64,000 bases of DNA from the NCBI RefSeq assembly GCF_000735355.1, contig NZ_JMPI01000057.1:1-64000 (forward strand). Direction: 5' to 3'. The translations under genes and the position numbers were made by a program. Of this stretch, positions 53,019 through 63,710 are shown in pieces. The first letter of the stretch is position 1; every line of letters begins with the position of its first letter. The stretch is from Buttiauxella agrestis ATCC 33320. Its GTDB lineage: Bacteria > Pseudomonadota > Gammaproteobacteria > Enterobacterales > Enterobacteriaceae. The notes under the pieces are model-generated. The model was not told the DNA's origin and made no database searches. It worked only from the letters and a program-made list of their open reading frames with translations.

Positions 53019-53936
53019 TTATTGATCGTAACGAAAACGGAATTTTTCTTGTTCGCTCGCTGTTTTCGCCAGAATCCACTGCCTGAAGGCCGCTATTTTA
53101 CCCAGTTCTGCCTGACTGTCATGACAAACAAGATAAAAGGCATTTTTACTCACCAGCACGTCGTTAAATGGGCAAACTAAACGTCCCGCTTCAATTTCTG
53201 ATTGCGCCATCACATTGTTTGCCAGCGCAATGCCTTGCCCGTGAATCGCAGCCTGGAGCACCATCGCGCTGTGGCTAAAGATTGGACCTTGCTGCACATT
53301 AATATGGCTCACCCCCAGCTGGCGCGTGTAGGTTTGCCAGTCACGACGAGACGCATCATGCAATAAAGTATGATGCGCTAAATCTTCAGGTGTTTTAATC
53401 GGTTTCTCGCCGGTCAAGAGCATTGGTGAGCAGACCGGTAGCAAGTATTCTGCGTATAATTTTTCCACACGCAAGCCAGGCCAGTTACCTCGCCCGTAAA
53501 AAATTGCGACGTCTACATCATCCGAAAGTTTATCTTCCTGGCGGTCAACCGCCTGAATTCGGACATCAATTCCCGGATAAGCTGTATTAAAGCTAGTAAG
53601 ACGAGGGACGAGCCAATGAATGGCAAAACTAGGCAACAGGCTGACCGTTAAGGCGCCCTTTGCACTACGCGCCTGTAGCTTACGCGTGGCTTCGGTGAGC
53701 TGCGAAAAAATCTCTTTGATGTCCAGATAGTAACTCTGCCCCTCTTCCGTCAACAGCAAAGAGCGGTTGCGGCGGCGGAACAATTTAAGGCCGAGGAAAT
53801 CTTCCAGGGACTTAATCTGGTGGCTGACGGCGGCCTGAGTCACGAACAGTTCATCGGCCGCTTTAGTAAAACTCAGGTGACGAGCAGCGGCGTCAAATAC
53901 ACGTAAGGCATTTAAAGGGGGCAAACGCTTGGACAT
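53019..53936 (-). CDS. gcvA: Glycine cleavage system transcriptional activator GcvA
   Basis: LysR-type regulator that activates gcvTHP and gcvB when glycine is plentiful and represses without it. The 305 residues begin with MSKRLPPLNALRVFDAAARH and a winged HTH (about 18-40, AADELFVTQAAVSHQIKSLE), followed by the effector-binding domain. It is divergent from gcvB, which it controls. Confidence 0.97.
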   Translation of the reverse strand: MSKRLPPLNALRVFDAAARHLSFTKAADELFVTQAAVSHQIKSLEDFLGLKLFRRRNRSLLLTEEGQSYYLDIKEIFSQLTEATRKLQARSAKGALTVSLLPSFAIHWLVPRLTSFNTAYPGIDVRIQAVDRQEDKLSDDVDVAIFYGRGNWPGLRVEKLYAEYLLPVCSPMLLTGEKPIKTPEDLAHHTLLHDASRRDWQTYTRQLGVSHINVQQGPIFSHSAMVLQAAIHGQGIALANNVMAQSEIEAGRLVCPFNDVLVSKNAFYLVCHDSQAELGKIAAFRQWILAKTASEQEKFRFRYDQ

Positions 53937-54064
53937 AGTTGATTGGCTTAAATGTTAAAGTCTATTAACAAATAGGTGAACTTAGTTAACCTATTAGTTT
54001 TTTTTATCTGAGCCATTATAAATTGTCCGTTGAGGATGCACCAGCAAATACCTATAGTGGCGTC
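53937..54064 (+). promoter_or_regulatory. gcvA / gcvB intergenic region with the gcvB promoter
   Basis: The gcvB promoter is TTGAGG (54030-54035), a 17-bp spacer, then TATAGT (54053-54058), with the start at the A of ACTTCC at 54065. The upstream part, rich in TTAAC/CTATTAG, should hold the GcvA sites, which I cannot delimit. Confidence 0.8.
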
Positions 54065-54270
54065 ACTTCCTGAGCCGGAACGAAAAGTTATCTGAAATGC
54101 GTGTTTCGGAGGGCTTTTGGCTTACGGTTGTGATGTTGTGTTGTTGTGTTTGCAATTGGTCTGGCATTCCAGACCCCGGTAGCTAAGCTACCCCTTTTTC
54201 ACTTCCTGTACATTTACCCTGTCTGTCCATAGTGATTAATGTAGCACCGCAAATTGCGGTGCTTTTTTTT
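54065..54270 (+). ncRNA. gcvB: GcvB small RNA
   Basis: Hfq-dependent sRNA of about 206 nt that represses many amino-acid and peptide transporter mRNAs. It begins ACTTCCTGAGCCGGAACG as in E. coli. The G/U-rich target-binding region R1 (TTGTGATGTTGTGTTGTTG, about 54128-54146) is identical by eye, and CACTTCCTGTACATTTACCC follows. It ends in the terminator AGCACCGC / GCGGTGCT with eight T residues. Differences from E. coli fall in loops and non-pairing stretches. Confidence 0.97.
54243..54270 (+). terminator. gcvB terminator
   Basis: AGCACCGCAA / TTGCGGTGCT stem followed by a T-run; 3' end of gcvB. Confidence 0.93.
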
Positions 54271-54279
54271 GCTCTAAAT

Positions 54280-54507
54280 TTACTTATCTAACTCAACCAT
54301 CTCTTTCACGTCAGTACGGTTAATCTGCTGTTTATTCCCATTAGCGTCTTTGTACTGAATCATCCCTGTATCTTCATCGGTTTGCGGTTTGCCATCGGAA
54401 ACGATAGTCCGACCATCGTTAGTGTGCATCACGTAATTAGGGCCTGAACACGCTGAAAGACCAAAAACCATAACACCTGCTAATACTGCTGCGGCTGCCT
54501 TGTTCAT
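54280..54507 (-). CDS. ygdI: Small lipoprotein YgdI (DUF903)
   Basis: Predicted 75-residue lipoprotein; function unknown. Start at 54507 (MNKAAAAVLAGVMV), with TAAGGAGA upstream; a longer in-frame start is rejected because it would bury the signal peptide. The lipobox is LSAC with the lipidated Cys at about residue 20. The DUF903 core is YVMHTNDGRTIVSDGKP, followed by QQINRTDVKEMVELD. Confidence 0.94.
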   Translation of the reverse strand: MNKAAAAVLAGVMVFGLSACSGPNYVMHTNDGRTIVSDGKPQTDEDTGMIQYKDANGNKQQINRTDVKEMVELDK

Positions 54508-54701
54508 ATTCTTCTCCTTAGTAGCGTTTAATGCTGATTTGTACTTCAAAATAAACACGGTGAAAGATTCACCTAACATTAATTAGCATAACCGTCTTTT
54601 CGGACTTTGCCAGATTAAGCAGACTATTCCGAAGGTTACGTATTCCTTGTGCGATTAAGACAAATGCGCGACGATCGGCGGCATTGGATACGAGGAAAAT
54701 C

Positions 54702-55907
54702 ATGAAATCATTTAATCCAGCCGAATTTCGCAGCCAGTTTCCGGCTCTGGCTGATGCCGGTGTCTATCTCGACAGCGCAGCAACCACACTTAAACCTCTC
54801 GCGGTGATTGAAGCCACCAGACAGTTTTATAGCCTGAGCGCCGGGAATGTTCATCGCAGTCAATTTGCCGAAGCCCAACGCCTGACAGAACGATATGAAG
54901 CCGCTCGCGATATCGTGGCTGGTTTGCTTAACGCGCCATGTGCTAAAGATATTGTCTGGACGCGTGGCACCACCGAAGCTATTAACCTCGTGGCGCAATG
55001 TTATGCCCGTCCGCGTCTACAGCCCGGCGATGAAATCATCGTTAGCGAAGCAGAACATCACGCAAACTTTGTGCCGTGGTTAATGGTCGCAGAGCAGACT
55101 GGCGCGAAGATTGTAAAATTGCCGCTGGGCAAAGATTACCTCGCAGATTTAAGCCAACTCCCTGAGCTTCTTAACGCACGCACAAAAATTCTGGCGTTAG
55201 GCCAAATGTCTAACGTCACAGGCGGCTGCCCGAACCTGGAAAAAGCGATTACGCTTGCTCATGCAGCGGGCGCGGTTGTTATGGTTGATGGTGCACAAGG
55301 TGTGGTCCATTGCCCACCGGATGTACAAGCGCTGGATATTGATTTTTACGCCTTCTCGGCGCACAAACTCTACGGCCCCACCGGCATCGGTGCGCTGTAC
55401 GGTAAAACTGAGTTGCTCGAAGAGATGTCGCCATGGCTTGGCGGCGGCAAGATGATCACTCATGTCTCATTTGAAGGATTCAAAACTCAGCCAGTGCCGT
55501 ATCGTTTTGAAGCTGGCACGCCAAACGTCGCGGGTGTGATTGGCCTGAGTGCCGCTCTGGAGTGGCTGGAATCTGTTGATTTACAAGAAACTGAAGCTTA
55601 TAGCCGTGGGCTTGCAACACTTGCAGAAGCCGAGCTGGCGAAACGCCCTGGTTTTCGTAGTTTCCGCTGCCAGGACTCAAGCCTGTTAGCATTCGATTTC
55701 GCCAATATTCACCATAACGATATGGTGACGTTGCTGGCCGAAGCCGGAATATCGCTACGCGCCGGGCAGCACTGTGCGCAACCGTTGCTCGCCGCGTTAG
55801 GTGTCAGCGGCACATTGCGTGCTTCATTTGCGCCGTACAACACACAAAGCGACGTCGATGCCCTGGTTAAAGCTATCGACAATGCACTGGAAATTCTGGG
55901 GGATTAA
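54702..55907 (+). CDS. csdA: Cysteine desulfurase CsdA
   Basis: PLP enzyme that takes sulfur from cysteine and passes it to CsdE. Start at 54702 (MKSFNPAEFRSQFP), with GAGG upstream; the longer frame's six extra residues are unmatched. The 401 residues match E. coli. The PLP Lys222 is in SAHKLYGPTG and the persulfide Cys358 in RAGQHCAQPL; other motifs are HRSQFAEAQ and EAEHHANFVPW. It abuts csdE (stop at 55907, start at 55908). Confidence 0.97.
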   Translation: MKSFNPAEFRSQFPALADAGVYLDSAATTLKPLAVIEATRQFYSLSAGNVHRSQFAEAQRLTERYEAARDIVAGLLNAPCAKDIVWTRGTTEAINLVAQCYARPRLQPGDEIIVSEAEHHANFVPWLMVAEQTGAKIVKLPLGKDYLADLSQLPELLNARTKILALGQMSNVTGGCPNLEKAITLAHAAGAVVMVDGAQGVVHCPPDVQALDIDFYAFSAHKLYGPTGIGALYGKTELLEEMSPWLGGGKMITHVSFEGFKTQPVPYRFEAGTPNVAGVIGLSAALEWLESVDLQETEAYSRGLATLAEAELAKRPGFRSFRCQDSSLLAFDFANIHHNDMVTLLAEAGISLRAGQHCAQPLLAALGVSGTLRASFAPYNTQSDVDALVKAIDNALEILGD

Positions 55908-56351
55908 ATGACAAGTGGATTTTTAGCCGGTCACCCTTTTGGCACTTCAATTACCGCCGATAACCTGCGTTCGACGTTTGCGCCATTGCAGCAATGGGAA
56001 GATAAATACCGTCAGTTGATCCTGTTAGGGAAGCAGCTTCCGGCACTGCCTGCTGACTTAAAGCAGGAAAATATCGAAATTGCCGGGTGTGAAAACCGCG
56101 TCTGGTTGGGCCATTCTCTTCAGACGAATGGCACGCTGCATTTTTATGGTGACAGCGAAGGGCGAATCGTTCGGGGTTTGCTGGCGGTGTTGCTCACCGC
56201 CATTGAAGGGAAAACAGCTGAACAGTTGCTGAATGAAGACCCACTCGCACTGTTTGACGATTTAGGGCTGCGTAATCAATTAAGTGCGTCGCGCAGCAGC
56301 GGGCTGGCAGCATTAGCGCAAGCCGTGCACGTTGCAGCTCAGGCAGTCTGA
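55908..56351 (+). CDS. csdE: Sulfur acceptor protein CsdE
   Basis: SufE-like protein that accepts sulfur from CsdA on Cys61 ([12 protein letters not shown]). The 147 residues are the usual length. Directly adjacent to csdA, giving a two-gene unit. Its 3' end overlaps the 3' end of convergent tcdA by 13 bp, consistent with the CsdA-CsdE-TcdA sulfur relay described in E. coli. Confidence 0.96.
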   Translation: MTSGFLAGHPFGTSITADNLRSTFAPLQQWEDKYRQLILLGKQLPALPADLKQENIEIAGCENRVWLGHSLQTNGTLHFYGDSEGRIVRGLLAVLLTAIEGKTAEQLLNEDPLALFDDLGLRNQLSASRSSGLAALAQAVHVAAQAV

Positions 56352-57151
56352 ATTCGCGCCGCTTTCGCCATCATTTTCTTTAAAACATGGGATACCGCCA
56401 CAAAACCAAAGCTGGCGGTGACCATGGTTGCCGCACCAAATCCAGATGCACAATCCATACGCTTCGGGCCATCAGCCGTACTTTTCATTGCGCAGACCGA
56501 ACCATCAGCCTGAGGGTAAACCAGCGCTTCGGTGGAAAACACACAATCGATCCCCAGCTTGCCTTTACTGTTCTTCACTACGCCAAAATCGCTTTTTAAT
56601 CTTTCACGTAGTTTTGCCGCCAGCGGATCCTGAATCGTTTTCGCCAGATCGGTAACCTGAATTTGCGTAGGATCGATCTGCCCGCCCGCCCCGCCGGTTG
56701 TCACTAATGGGATCTTATAACGACGGCAATACGCGATCAGTGCGGCTTTAGGGCGCACGCTGTCGATGGCGTCAATCACATAACTAAAACCCTGATTAAG
56801 CAACTGGGCGGTGTTTTCAGCAGTGATAAAATCATCCACCACCGTGACGCGGCATTCCGGGTTAATTTCACGAATGCGCGCCGCCATCACTTCGGTTTTG
56901 GCCTGGCCGACAGTGTCCCGCAAGGCATGAATCTGGCGGTTAGTGTTAGTGACACACACATCATCCATGTCGATAAGCGTAATCGCGCCGATACCGGTAC
57001 GAGCCAGCGCCTCTGCGGCCCATGAGCCAACGCCCCCAATGCCAATCACGCAAACATGCGCATCAGCAAACAATTGCAGAGCATCACGGCCATACAAACG
57101 GGCCGTGCCGCCAAAGCGTTGCAGCCAGGCATCGGTCAAAACTACAGACAT
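56339..57151 (-). CDS. tcdA: tRNA threonylcarbamoyladenosine dehydratase TcdA
   Basis: E1-like, ATP-dependent enzyme that cyclises t6A37 of tRNAs to ct6A. The 270 residues (268 in E. coli) have the nucleotide-binding GIGGVGSW at 37-44, [13 protein letters not shown], and DAIDSVRPK. Also known as CsdL because it interacts with CsdA/CsdE, encoded convergently next to it. Confidence 0.96.
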   Translation of the reverse strand: MSVVLTDAWLQRFGGTARLYGRDALQLFADAHVCVIGIGGVGSWAAEALARTGIGAITLIDMDDVCVTNTNRQIHALRDTVGQAKTEVMAARIREINPECRVTVVDDFITAENTAQLLNQGFSYVIDAIDSVRPKAALIAYCRRYKIPLVTTGGAGGQIDPTQIQVTDLAKTIQDPLAAKLRERLKSDFGVVKNSKGKLGIDCVFSTEALVYPQADGSVCAMKSTADGPKRMDCASGFGAATMVTASFGFVAVSHVLKKMMAKAARIQTA

Positions 57152-57232
57152 TACGTTATCCTCGGAAAATCTTTGCGGGTGCTATTGCAGATATAGATGA
57201 CGGGCTGATTATACAGCCCGTGCGCGGGAAGA

Positions 57233-58333
57233 TTAACCCGTGAATACGCTGTTGGTCGTGCCCGGCGCATTTTTCAGCACCCAAACGCGTCCATAATGGT
57301 TGTACCAACCCGCGCGGTGACCGGCGTCAGCACCAATCCCCTGATAGATATCAAAGTGCTGACCTTTTATCGCACCGCCAACATCGAGCGCCACCATCAC
57401 GCGTAATTCGTATTGCCCACTGAATTTACCGTTGTTATCAAGTAACGGCACTTCCGCAAGAATAGTGGTGCCCGCAGGAATAATTGAACGATCAGACGCA
57501 ACCGACGCACGGCCAATTAACGGCACCGCACTCGCCCCTTTCACCGGCGCGAAGCTTGCAGGTTTAAAGAAGACGAACGATGGATTCTGTTCGAGCAGCT
57601 CCTGCACTTCAGCCTGGCTGTGCGTTTCACCCCAATGGCGAATCGCCTGCATCGACATATCTTCTTTCTTCACTTCGCCACGGTCGATAAGCACTTTGCC
57701 GATACTGCGGTAAGCGTGGCCATTTTTGCCCGAATAGCCGAAGAAGGTTAATGGCTGCCCGTCGCCGAAATCAATATAGCCGCTGCCCTGCACATCCATA
57801 ATGAAGTTATCCATTAAGGAATTGCTGTAAGCAATAATGTAGCTGTCGCTCAACCCACCCCGGTAAATCTCCGCACGAGACGGCAGGCGACCGCGTTTTG
57901 GTGGCATACGGTAGATTGGATACTGGAACTCGCCCTGGCGGGTATAACGCGCCTGTACAACTGGCGTGTAGTAGCCGGTGAATTGCACGTTGCCGTAGTT
58001 GTCAGCACCTTCCATTTGCCAGGCATCAAGACCGTACTGGCTCAGCTTGCTGGTATCGCCACCGGCACGCAGCCACTGTTGAACGGCACCGTAAACATCG
58101 CTCTTGCTATTATAGAGGCGAGGAGAAGCAGAACGAATCTGGTTAACTTGCTCAGCAAAGTCACCACCGTTTATTGGTGCTCCCACCGCATCCGGTTGGT
58201 TTACGAGGGAAAAAGGCTGGGTAAACTTCCCGTCTTTATATTGCTGACCTTTATCTGTCGGTTTTGAGGAGCAGCCCGCCAGAATGGCCACCACTACCCC
58301 AGTTACAATGTACTTCGTCCAACGTCCTATCAT
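57233..58333 (-). CDS. mltA: Membrane-bound lytic murein transglycosylase A
   Basis: Outer-membrane lipoprotein that cleaves glycan strands of peptidoglycan to 1,6-anhydro products. The 366 residues begin with a signal peptide ending LAGC (Cys at residue 21). The MltA fold is marked by FTGYYTPVVQAR and by the 3D-domain with catalytic Asp in VMVALDVGGAIKG and DAGHRAGW. Upstream (58334-58498) I see no gene. Confidence 0.96.
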   Translation of the reverse strand: MIGRWTKYIVTGVVVAILAGCSSKPTDKGQQYKDGKFTQPFSLVNQPDAVGAPINGGDFAEQVNQIRSASPRLYNSKSDVYGAVQQWLRAGGDTSKLSQYGLDAWQMEGADNYGNVQFTGYYTPVVQARYTRQGEFQYPIYRMPPKRGRLPSRAEIYRGGLSDSYIIAYSNSLMDNFIMDVQGSGYIDFGDGQPLTFFGYSGKNGHAYRSIGKVLIDRGEVKKEDMSMQAIRHWGETHSQAEVQELLEQNPSFVFFKPASFAPVKGASAVPLIGRASVASDRSIIPAGTTILAEVPLLDNNGKFSGQYELRVMVALDVGGAIKGQHFDIYQGIGADAGHRAGWYNHYGRVWVLKNAPGTTNSVFTG

Positions 58334-58499
58334 TACTTCCTCGCCCGGTTACGCCGCTTTATCCCACGCGAAGATAGCAAACACGCTGCAAGATTTAAAC
58401 GTGTTGCGCCTCGCACAGCCCAGATGTGTTCGTTATTTGTACTTAAATTAAATTATTATCAGTTAGATGAGACAAATCGGGTATTTTTTAAAAAAAGGG

Positions 58500-58527
58500 T
58501 TGCATCAAAAGCCGAGCAGAGTATAGT
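58500..58527 (+). promoter_or_regulatory. Promoter of the metZWV tRNA operon
   Basis: TTGCAT, a 16-bp spacer, TATAGT, then the GC-rich discriminator GCGC and CTTCC before the first tRNA. A GC-rich discriminator is the hallmark of promoters inhibited by ppGpp. Confidence 0.7.
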
Positions 58528-58540
58528 GCGCTTCCACGGA

Positions 58541-58617
<77 letters not shown>

Positions 58618-58686
58618 ATTAAAAAGTCGCTGAGTTTAGCGCGGTGATGAAAATCACTAGCAGTGAGTAGCAAATAGTTATACGGA

Positions 58687-58763
<77 letters not shown>

Positions 58764-58825
58764 ACTAAGTCGCTGAGTATTCGCGCAATGATGAAAATCA
58801 TTTGGGTAACAAAGAAGTTTACGGA

Positions 58826-58902
<77 letters not shown>

Positions 58903-58908
58903 ACATTT

Positions 58909-58934
58909 AAAGCACTCTCAGGAGTGCTTTTTTT
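58909..58934 (+). terminator. Terminator of the metZWV operon
   Basis: AAAGCACTC / GAGTGCTTT stem with a TCAG loop and a T-run. Confidence 0.93.
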
Positions 58935-58956
58935 GTATCTGAAATTCGTGTTATTT

Positions 58957-59023
58957 GGTGGATGACGCTTATCCACCCGACGAAATGCCGTTGTTGGTCG
59001 GATAAACGCAAGCGTCATCCGAC
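58957..59023. repeat. REP/BIME element between metV and amiC
   Basis: Two REP-like palindromes in inverted orientation: GGTGGATGACGCTTATCCACC (58957-58977) and GTCGGATAAACGCAAGCGTC...CGAC (58997-59023). It lies between convergent transcription units. Confidence 0.8.
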
Positions 59024-59029
59024 AAAGTA

Positions 59030-60286
59030 TTAGCCGCGCCGCGCTAATCGCGAGCTATCCGCAAAATACGCCTTAATCCCTGCAAGAATTGATTCCGCCA
59101 CTTCCTGCTGGAATGTCGCAGTACGCAGCTTGCGCTCTTCCTCAACATTACTCAGAAACGCGGTTTCGACCAGAATGGATGGAATGTCCGGGGCTTTCAG
59201 CACGGCGAATCCAGCCTGATCGACGCTGTTTTTATGCAGCTTGTTCACTTTGCCTAATCTGGCCAGCACTTCTTTACCGAATTTAAGACTGTCGTTAATC
59301 GTCAGCGATTGCACCATATCGAACATCGTATGGTCGAGATATCTGTCGCCACTCTTACTCACCCCACCAATTAAGTCGGCGGCGTTCTGCGTTTGGGCGA
59401 GGAATTTTGCTGCCGTACTGGTGGCACCTTTGGTTGAGAGTGCAAATACTGACGATCCGCGAGCGGCTCCAGACGTAAACGCATCCGCATGAATGGAAAC
59501 AAAAAGATCCGCACGCTGCTTCTGCGCTTTTGCCACCCTGACTTTTAACGGGATAAACACATCCTCGTTGCGCGTCATGTAGGCTTTCATATTCGCTTCT
59601 TTATCAATCAAAGCTTTAAGCCGGCGCGCAATTTTGAGCACGATGTCTTTTTCACGCGTTTTGTTCGGCCCAATGGCTCCGGGATCTTCCCCGCCATGGC
59701 CGGGATCGAGCATGATAACAATTGGCCTGTCACGCCCTGCCTTGCCGGGCTGCGGGCCTTGCTCCGGAGACGGAGGGGTATCTTTATCCAGCTTGCCGTT
59801 ATTGTAATCTTCGAGCAGCGCCAACAGAGGATCCTGCTCGCTGTTCATATTGGCCGGATACAAATCCATGACCAGGCGTTCTTTAAATTCAGCAACCGGT
59901 GCCAGCGCAAAAAGATGCGGGGTGACATTCTGCTTGAGTTCAAAAACCATACGCACCGTTTGTGGATCAAACTGCCCAACACGTGCTGACTTGATGAAAG
60001 GATCGTCGCCGCGAATCTGGCCACCAATTCCTTTCAAAACTGAATTTAAATTCACACCTTCTATGTCGACAACCACGCGATCGGGGTTGCTCAATGCAAA
60101 CTGCTTATACTTAAGCTGCTTGTTCGATTCCAGCGTTACACGAGTGTATGACGATGCGGGCCACACACGCACCGCAACCACCAGGCTTGAGGCAGCAAAG
60201 CCAACCTGGCTGACACTCAGTAGCCACATAGCGCCTGCGCCCTGCAATAAGCGGCGACGACTAATTAACGAACGGGAATCTGACAT
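59030..60286 (-). CDS. amiC: N-acetylmuramoyl-L-alanine amidase AmiC
   Basis: Periplasmic zinc amidase that splits septal peptidoglycan for daughter-cell separation; activated by NlpD, encoded at the other end of this window. Start at 60286 ([16 protein letters not shown]); the longer frame overlaps the argA leader. The 418 residues carry a twin-arginine signal ([10 protein letters not shown]), an N-terminal AMIN domain (about 35-150), a linker, and the amidase_3 domain with metal/catalytic residues in [18 protein letters not shown] and LVETAFLSN. Confidence 0.97.
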   Translation of the reverse strand: MSDSRSLISRRRLLQGAGAMWLLSVSQVGFAASSLVVAVRVWPASSYTRVTLESNKQLKYKQFALSNPDRVVVDIEGVNLNSVLKGIGGQIRGDDPFIKSARVGQFDPQTVRMVFELKQNVTPHLFALAPVAEFKERLVMDLYPANMNSEQDPLLALLEDYNNGKLDKDTPPSPEQGPQPGKAGRDRPIVIMLDPGHGGEDPGAIGPNKTREKDIVLKIARRLKALIDKEANMKAYMTRNEDVFIPLKVRVAKAQKQRADLFVSIHADAFTSGAARGSSVFALSTKGATSTAAKFLAQTQNAADLIGGVSKSGDRYLDHTMFDMVQSLTINDSLKFGKEVLARLGKVNKLHKNSVDQAGFAVLKAPDIPSILVETAFLSNVEEERKLRTATFQQEVAESILAGIKAYFADSSRLARRG

Positions 60287-60470
60287 AGCTCTCCTGAGCG
60301 GTGTGTTTCCGTGAAACAAATAACCAATTTTATTTTTTGAGCCGAAAACTTTAGCGAAACACGCTCGGGCTGTCACCCTTTAAAGGGTAAACATTCGCAA
60401 TCAAGCACCTGGCTGCGCGGATGCAGAAATTTCTGCTTTGAGGAAATTGCTGCTTGCGCCAGAGGCAATA

Positions 60471-60509
60471 AAAGAATAAAAATACAGAAATTACGAATAA
60501 TCATGCATC
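60471..60509 (+). promoter_or_regulatory. Pair of ARG boxes at the argA control region
   Basis: Two 18-bp ARG-box-like sequences separated by 3 bp: 60471-60488 (AAAGAATAAAAATACAGA) and 60492-60509 (TACGAATAATCATGCATC). Each matches the ArgR consensus AATGAATAATTATNCATA at about 14 of 18 positions, and the 3-bp spacing is the usual one for ArgR hexamers. The second box ends next to the ribosome-binding site. Confidence 0.7.
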
Positions 60510-60520
60510 GAGGGCTTGCC

Positions 60521-61852
60521 GTGGTGAAGGAACGTAGAACCGAACTGGTACAGGGATTCCGCCATACTGTCCCCTATATAAATGCCCATCGGGGAAAAAC
60601 GTTTGTCATTATGCTGGGCGGCGAAGCCATTGAACACGAGAACTTTTCCAGTATCGTTAACGATATTGGGCTGTTGCACAGCCTGGGAATTCGTCTGGTG
60701 GTGGTCTACGGCGCGCGTCCACAGATTGATACTAATCTGGCTTCGCATAATCATGAGCCTATCTATCATAAACACACGCGCGTCACCGATGCCAAAACGC
60801 TGGAACTGGTCAAACAGGCCGCCGGTTTGTTGCAGTTGGATATCACTGCGCGTTTGTCCATGAGCCTCGGCAACACGCCGTTGCAAGGTGCACACATCAA
60901 TGTCGTTAGCGGTAATTTTATTATTGCTCAGCCTCTTGGCGTGGATGATGGCGTGGATTATTGCCACAGCGGGCGCGTGCGTCGCATCGACGAAGAAGCC
61001 ATTCATCGTCAGCTTGATAACGGTGCAATTGTATTGATGGGCCCGGTGGCGGTTTCTGTCACTGGCGAAAGCTTCAACCTCACGTCTGAAGAGATTGCCA
61101 CGCAGTTGGCGGTCAAACTGAAAGCCGAGAAAATGATCGGCTTCTGTTCTTCTCAGGGCGTTATCGATGACAACGGCAATATCGTTTCAGAACTGTTCCC
61201 CAACGATGCGCAAAAACGTATTGAAGAGCTGGAAGAAGCGGGTGATTACCACTCTGGCACCGTGCGTTTTCTGCGTGGCGCGGTGAAAGCCTGCCGCAGC
61301 GGCGTGCGCCGCAGCCACTTAATTAGCTATCAGGAAGACGGGGCGCTGTTGCAAGAACTCTTCTCACGCGACGGTATCGGGACACAAATCGTGATGGAAA
61401 GTGCGGAGCAAATTCGCCGCGCCACTATTAACGATATCGGCGGCATTCTGGAGCTGATTCGCCCGCTGGAGCAGCAAGGGATTCTGGTGCGCCGCTCGCG
61501 TGAACAACTGGAAATGGAGATCGACAAGTTCACCATCATCCAACGCGATAACCTGACTATCGCTTGCGCGGCGCTTTATCCATTCCAGGAGGAAGGGATT
61601 GGTGAAATGGCGTGTGTTGCGGTTCATCCGGATTACCGCAGTTCATCACGCGGTGAAGTATTGCTGCAACGCATTGCCACGCAAGCGCGGCAAATGGGGT
61701 TAAGCAAGTTGTTCGTGCTGACAACCCGCAGTATTCACTGGTTCCAGGAACGCGGGTTTATGCCGGTGGATGTCGAACTGCTGCCGGAAAGCAAAAAAGA
61801 GATGTACAACTATCAGCGCCGTTCAAAAGTGTTGATGGCAGATTTAGCATAA
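60521..61852 (+). CDS. argA: Amino-acid N-acetyltransferase (N-acetylglutamate synthase)
   Basis: First enzyme of arginine synthesis; makes N-acetylglutamate from acetyl-CoA and glutamate and is feedback-inhibited by arginine. The start is GTG at 60521, with GAGGG six bases upstream and a match to the E. coli N terminus MVKER; this gives the exact E. coli length of 443. The N-terminal amino-acid-kinase-like domain ([15 protein letters not shown]) binds arginine; the C-terminal GNAT domain (about 295-443) has [17 protein letters not shown]. Confidence 0.97.
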   Translation: MVKERRTELVQGFRHTVPYINAHRGKTFVIMLGGEAIEHENFSSIVNDIGLLHSLGIRLVVVYGARPQIDTNLASHNHEPIYHKHTRVTDAKTLELVKQAAGLLQLDITARLSMSLGNTPLQGAHINVVSGNFIIAQPLGVDDGVDYCHSGRVRRIDEEAIHRQLDNGAIVLMGPVAVSVTGESFNLTSEEIATQLAVKLKAEKMIGFCSSQGVIDDNGNIVSELFPNDAQKRIEELEEAGDYHSGTVRFLRGAVKACRSGVRRSHLISYQEDGALLQELFSRDGIGTQIVMESAEQIRRATINDIGGILELIRPLEQQGILVRRSREQLEMEIDKFTIIQRDNLTIACAALYPFQEEGIGEMACVAVHPDYRSSSRGEVLLQRIATQARQMGLSKLFVLTTRSIHWFQERGFMPVDVELLPESKKEMYNYQRRSKVLMADLA

Positions 61853-61858
61853 TTAAAA

Positions 61859-61880
61859 AGCTAGCCCTTCTGGGCTAGCT
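61859..61880 (-). terminator. Terminator at the recD / argA junction
   Basis: AGCTAGCCC / GGGCTAGCT stem with a four-base loop. On the minus strand it is followed by TTTTTAATT, so it ends the recBD transcript, and the recD stop codon lies in its arm. On the plus strand it lacks a T-run. Confidence 0.75.
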
Positions 61881-63710
61881 AAAACTCTCCATCAACCCGC
61901 TACGCCGTTCAGTCCTGGTCACAATTGCCTTTTCTAACACCCGATCATCGGCATACAGCGACAGCTTATTTCGAGCGCGGGTAATCGCCGTATACACCAG
62001 TTCACGCGTCACCACAGCGGTGTACTGGTTTGGCAGCACCAGCGCGGCATGTTCAAATTCAGAACCTTGCGATTTATGCACCGTCATGGCGTATGCCGTA
62101 TCGTGGCCCGGTAAACGACTTGGCTGTACGGATTTAATGGTGCCATCCGGCATCGGGAACCAGACCCTTAACCCCTCGCCTCTATCCAGCGCGATACCGA
62201 TATCCCCGTTAAACAGCCCCAACGAACTGTCATTACGAGAAACCATAATCGGCCTGCCGTTATACCAGCGCGATGTCGCCTGATTTGGCCGCTCAATTAA
62301 CCGTTTTTGAATCAGTGCCAGCTCGATGCGGCTATTCAAACCGCTGACGCCAAACGGGCCTTCACGCAAAGCACAGAGCATTTGATAACGCCCAAAAGCT
62401 TCAAGAATAGAAGCGGGCTCTGCCTGATTGCGAATCAAGTCCAGGTATGGTCGATACCCTTCCACCGCATCGTCAATCATCATGGCGTAGTCCGCCGTTT
62501 CACGCAGTGGTTGTTTAGTAATATCGCTAAAACCTTCGCTAAATATGGTTTTCACGCGTTTAACATCGCTGGCATTGACCGCAAAGGCCAGTTGCCCGAT
62601 GCCGGATTTACTGTCAAAGCGGTAGCTTTTTTGCAGTAAACACAAACCATCACGCAACGCGCTCGCGCCGTTACCTTCTCCAGCAGGAAGCGTATAACCG
62701 GTGAGTAGACTCAGCTCTGCTGCACGCTCAGATGAATATCCATGCGTAACATAGTGGCAAATATCCCCGAGCACGGCCCCTGCTTCAACCGACGCCAACT
62801 GGTCGCGGTCGCCTAAGAAAATCACTCGCGCATGAGGAGGCATCGCATTGATCAGTTTTGCCATCATCGGCAAATCCACCATCGAGGCTTCATCCACCAC
62901 CAGCACATCAAGGTGCAAAGGATTTCCGGCGTGGTAGCGCAAGCGTTGGCTGTTCGGTTGCGCACCTAACAAACGGTGCAATGTGCAGGCATCGTTGGGT
63001 AATGAGGCTTTTTGCGCTTCATCTAACGGCAAGCGGCGCAACGCCGAACCCAATGATTCCGTCAAGCGGGCTGCGGCTTTCCCCGTCGGCGCGGCGAGTT
63101 GAATCCGCAAAGACGGGGCATCCGAAAGCTGGACTAACGCGGCGAGTAATTTCGCCACCGTGGTGGTTTTACCGGTACCCGGCCCACCTGAAATCACCGA
63201 TATACGACGGGTTAATGCCACGGCTGCGGCCACTTTTTGCCAGTCAGTCTCGGGCAACGGCTCAAAAAGCTGATTGAGTACGTTAATGACCTGCGATTCA
63301 TTAAGCGTAATGGGCCGATTTTCCTGCACAAAAAACTGCGCAATGGACTGCTCGTTTTGCCACATTCGGTTGAGATATAAACGCTCGCTAATCAGCTTTA
63401 GCGGGGTCGCCCCTTCGTATTCACTCACCGCATTGGAAGCCAACAATATCTCGCGCCAGCCGCTTTTCAGGTCGGCAAGCGCAAAAAGTTGTTCTGCTAA
63501 ATCTGGCTGACGCCCGGAAAAAAAGAACTCCGGGACTAAACGTGAAAGCGGAATGCAGACATGCCCTTCACCCGCATCGTGGCTGACCAATGCCGCCGCG
63601 AGCATCACCGCGGGCTGATCATCACTGGCAATCATCATGGCAAACTGTGCATCCAGCGCACGCAATAACTTTTGCTCCACCGCCTGCTGTAAAAGCTCAG
63701 ACATTTTCAT
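61875..63710 (-). CDS. recD: RecBCD enzyme subunit RecD
   Basis: 5'-3' helicase (SF1B) of the RecBCD recombination and repair nuclease. The 611 residues compare with 608 in E. coli. An N-terminal RecB-binding domain precedes Walker [13 protein letters not shown] (about 170-181), [11 protein letters not shown] (motif II), [13 protein letters not shown] (III) and the C-terminal [11 protein letters not shown] / YTAITRAR (V-VI). The segment after HVCIPLSRL differs from E. coli. It overlaps recB by 4 bp (63707-63710). Confidence 0.97.
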   Translation of the reverse strand: MKMSELLQQAVEQKLLRALDAQFAMMIASDDQPAVMLAAALVSHDAGEGHVCIPLSRLVPEFFFSGRQPDLAEQLFALADLKSGWREILLASNAVSEYEGATPLKLISERLYLNRMWQNEQSIAQFFVQENRPITLNESQVINVLNQLFEPLPETDWQKVAAAVALTRRISVISGGPGTGKTTTVAKLLAALVQLSDAPSLRIQLAAPTGKAAARLTESLGSALRRLPLDEAQKASLPNDACTLHRLLGAQPNSQRLRYHAGNPLHLDVLVVDEASMVDLPMMAKLINAMPPHARVIFLGDRDQLASVEAGAVLGDICHYVTHGYSSERAAELSLLTGYTLPAGEGNGASALRDGLCLLQKSYRFDSKSGIGQLAFAVNASDVKRVKTIFSEGFSDITKQPLRETADYAMMIDDAVEGYRPYLDLIRNQAEPASILEAFGRYQMLCALREGPFGVSGLNSRIELALIQKRLIERPNQATSRWYNGRPIMVSRNDSSLGLFNGDIGIALDRGEGLRVWFPMPDGTIKSVQPSRLPGHDTAYAMTVHKSQGSEFEHAALVLPNQYTAVVTRELVYTAITRARNKLSLYADDRVLEKAIVTRTERRSGLMESFS

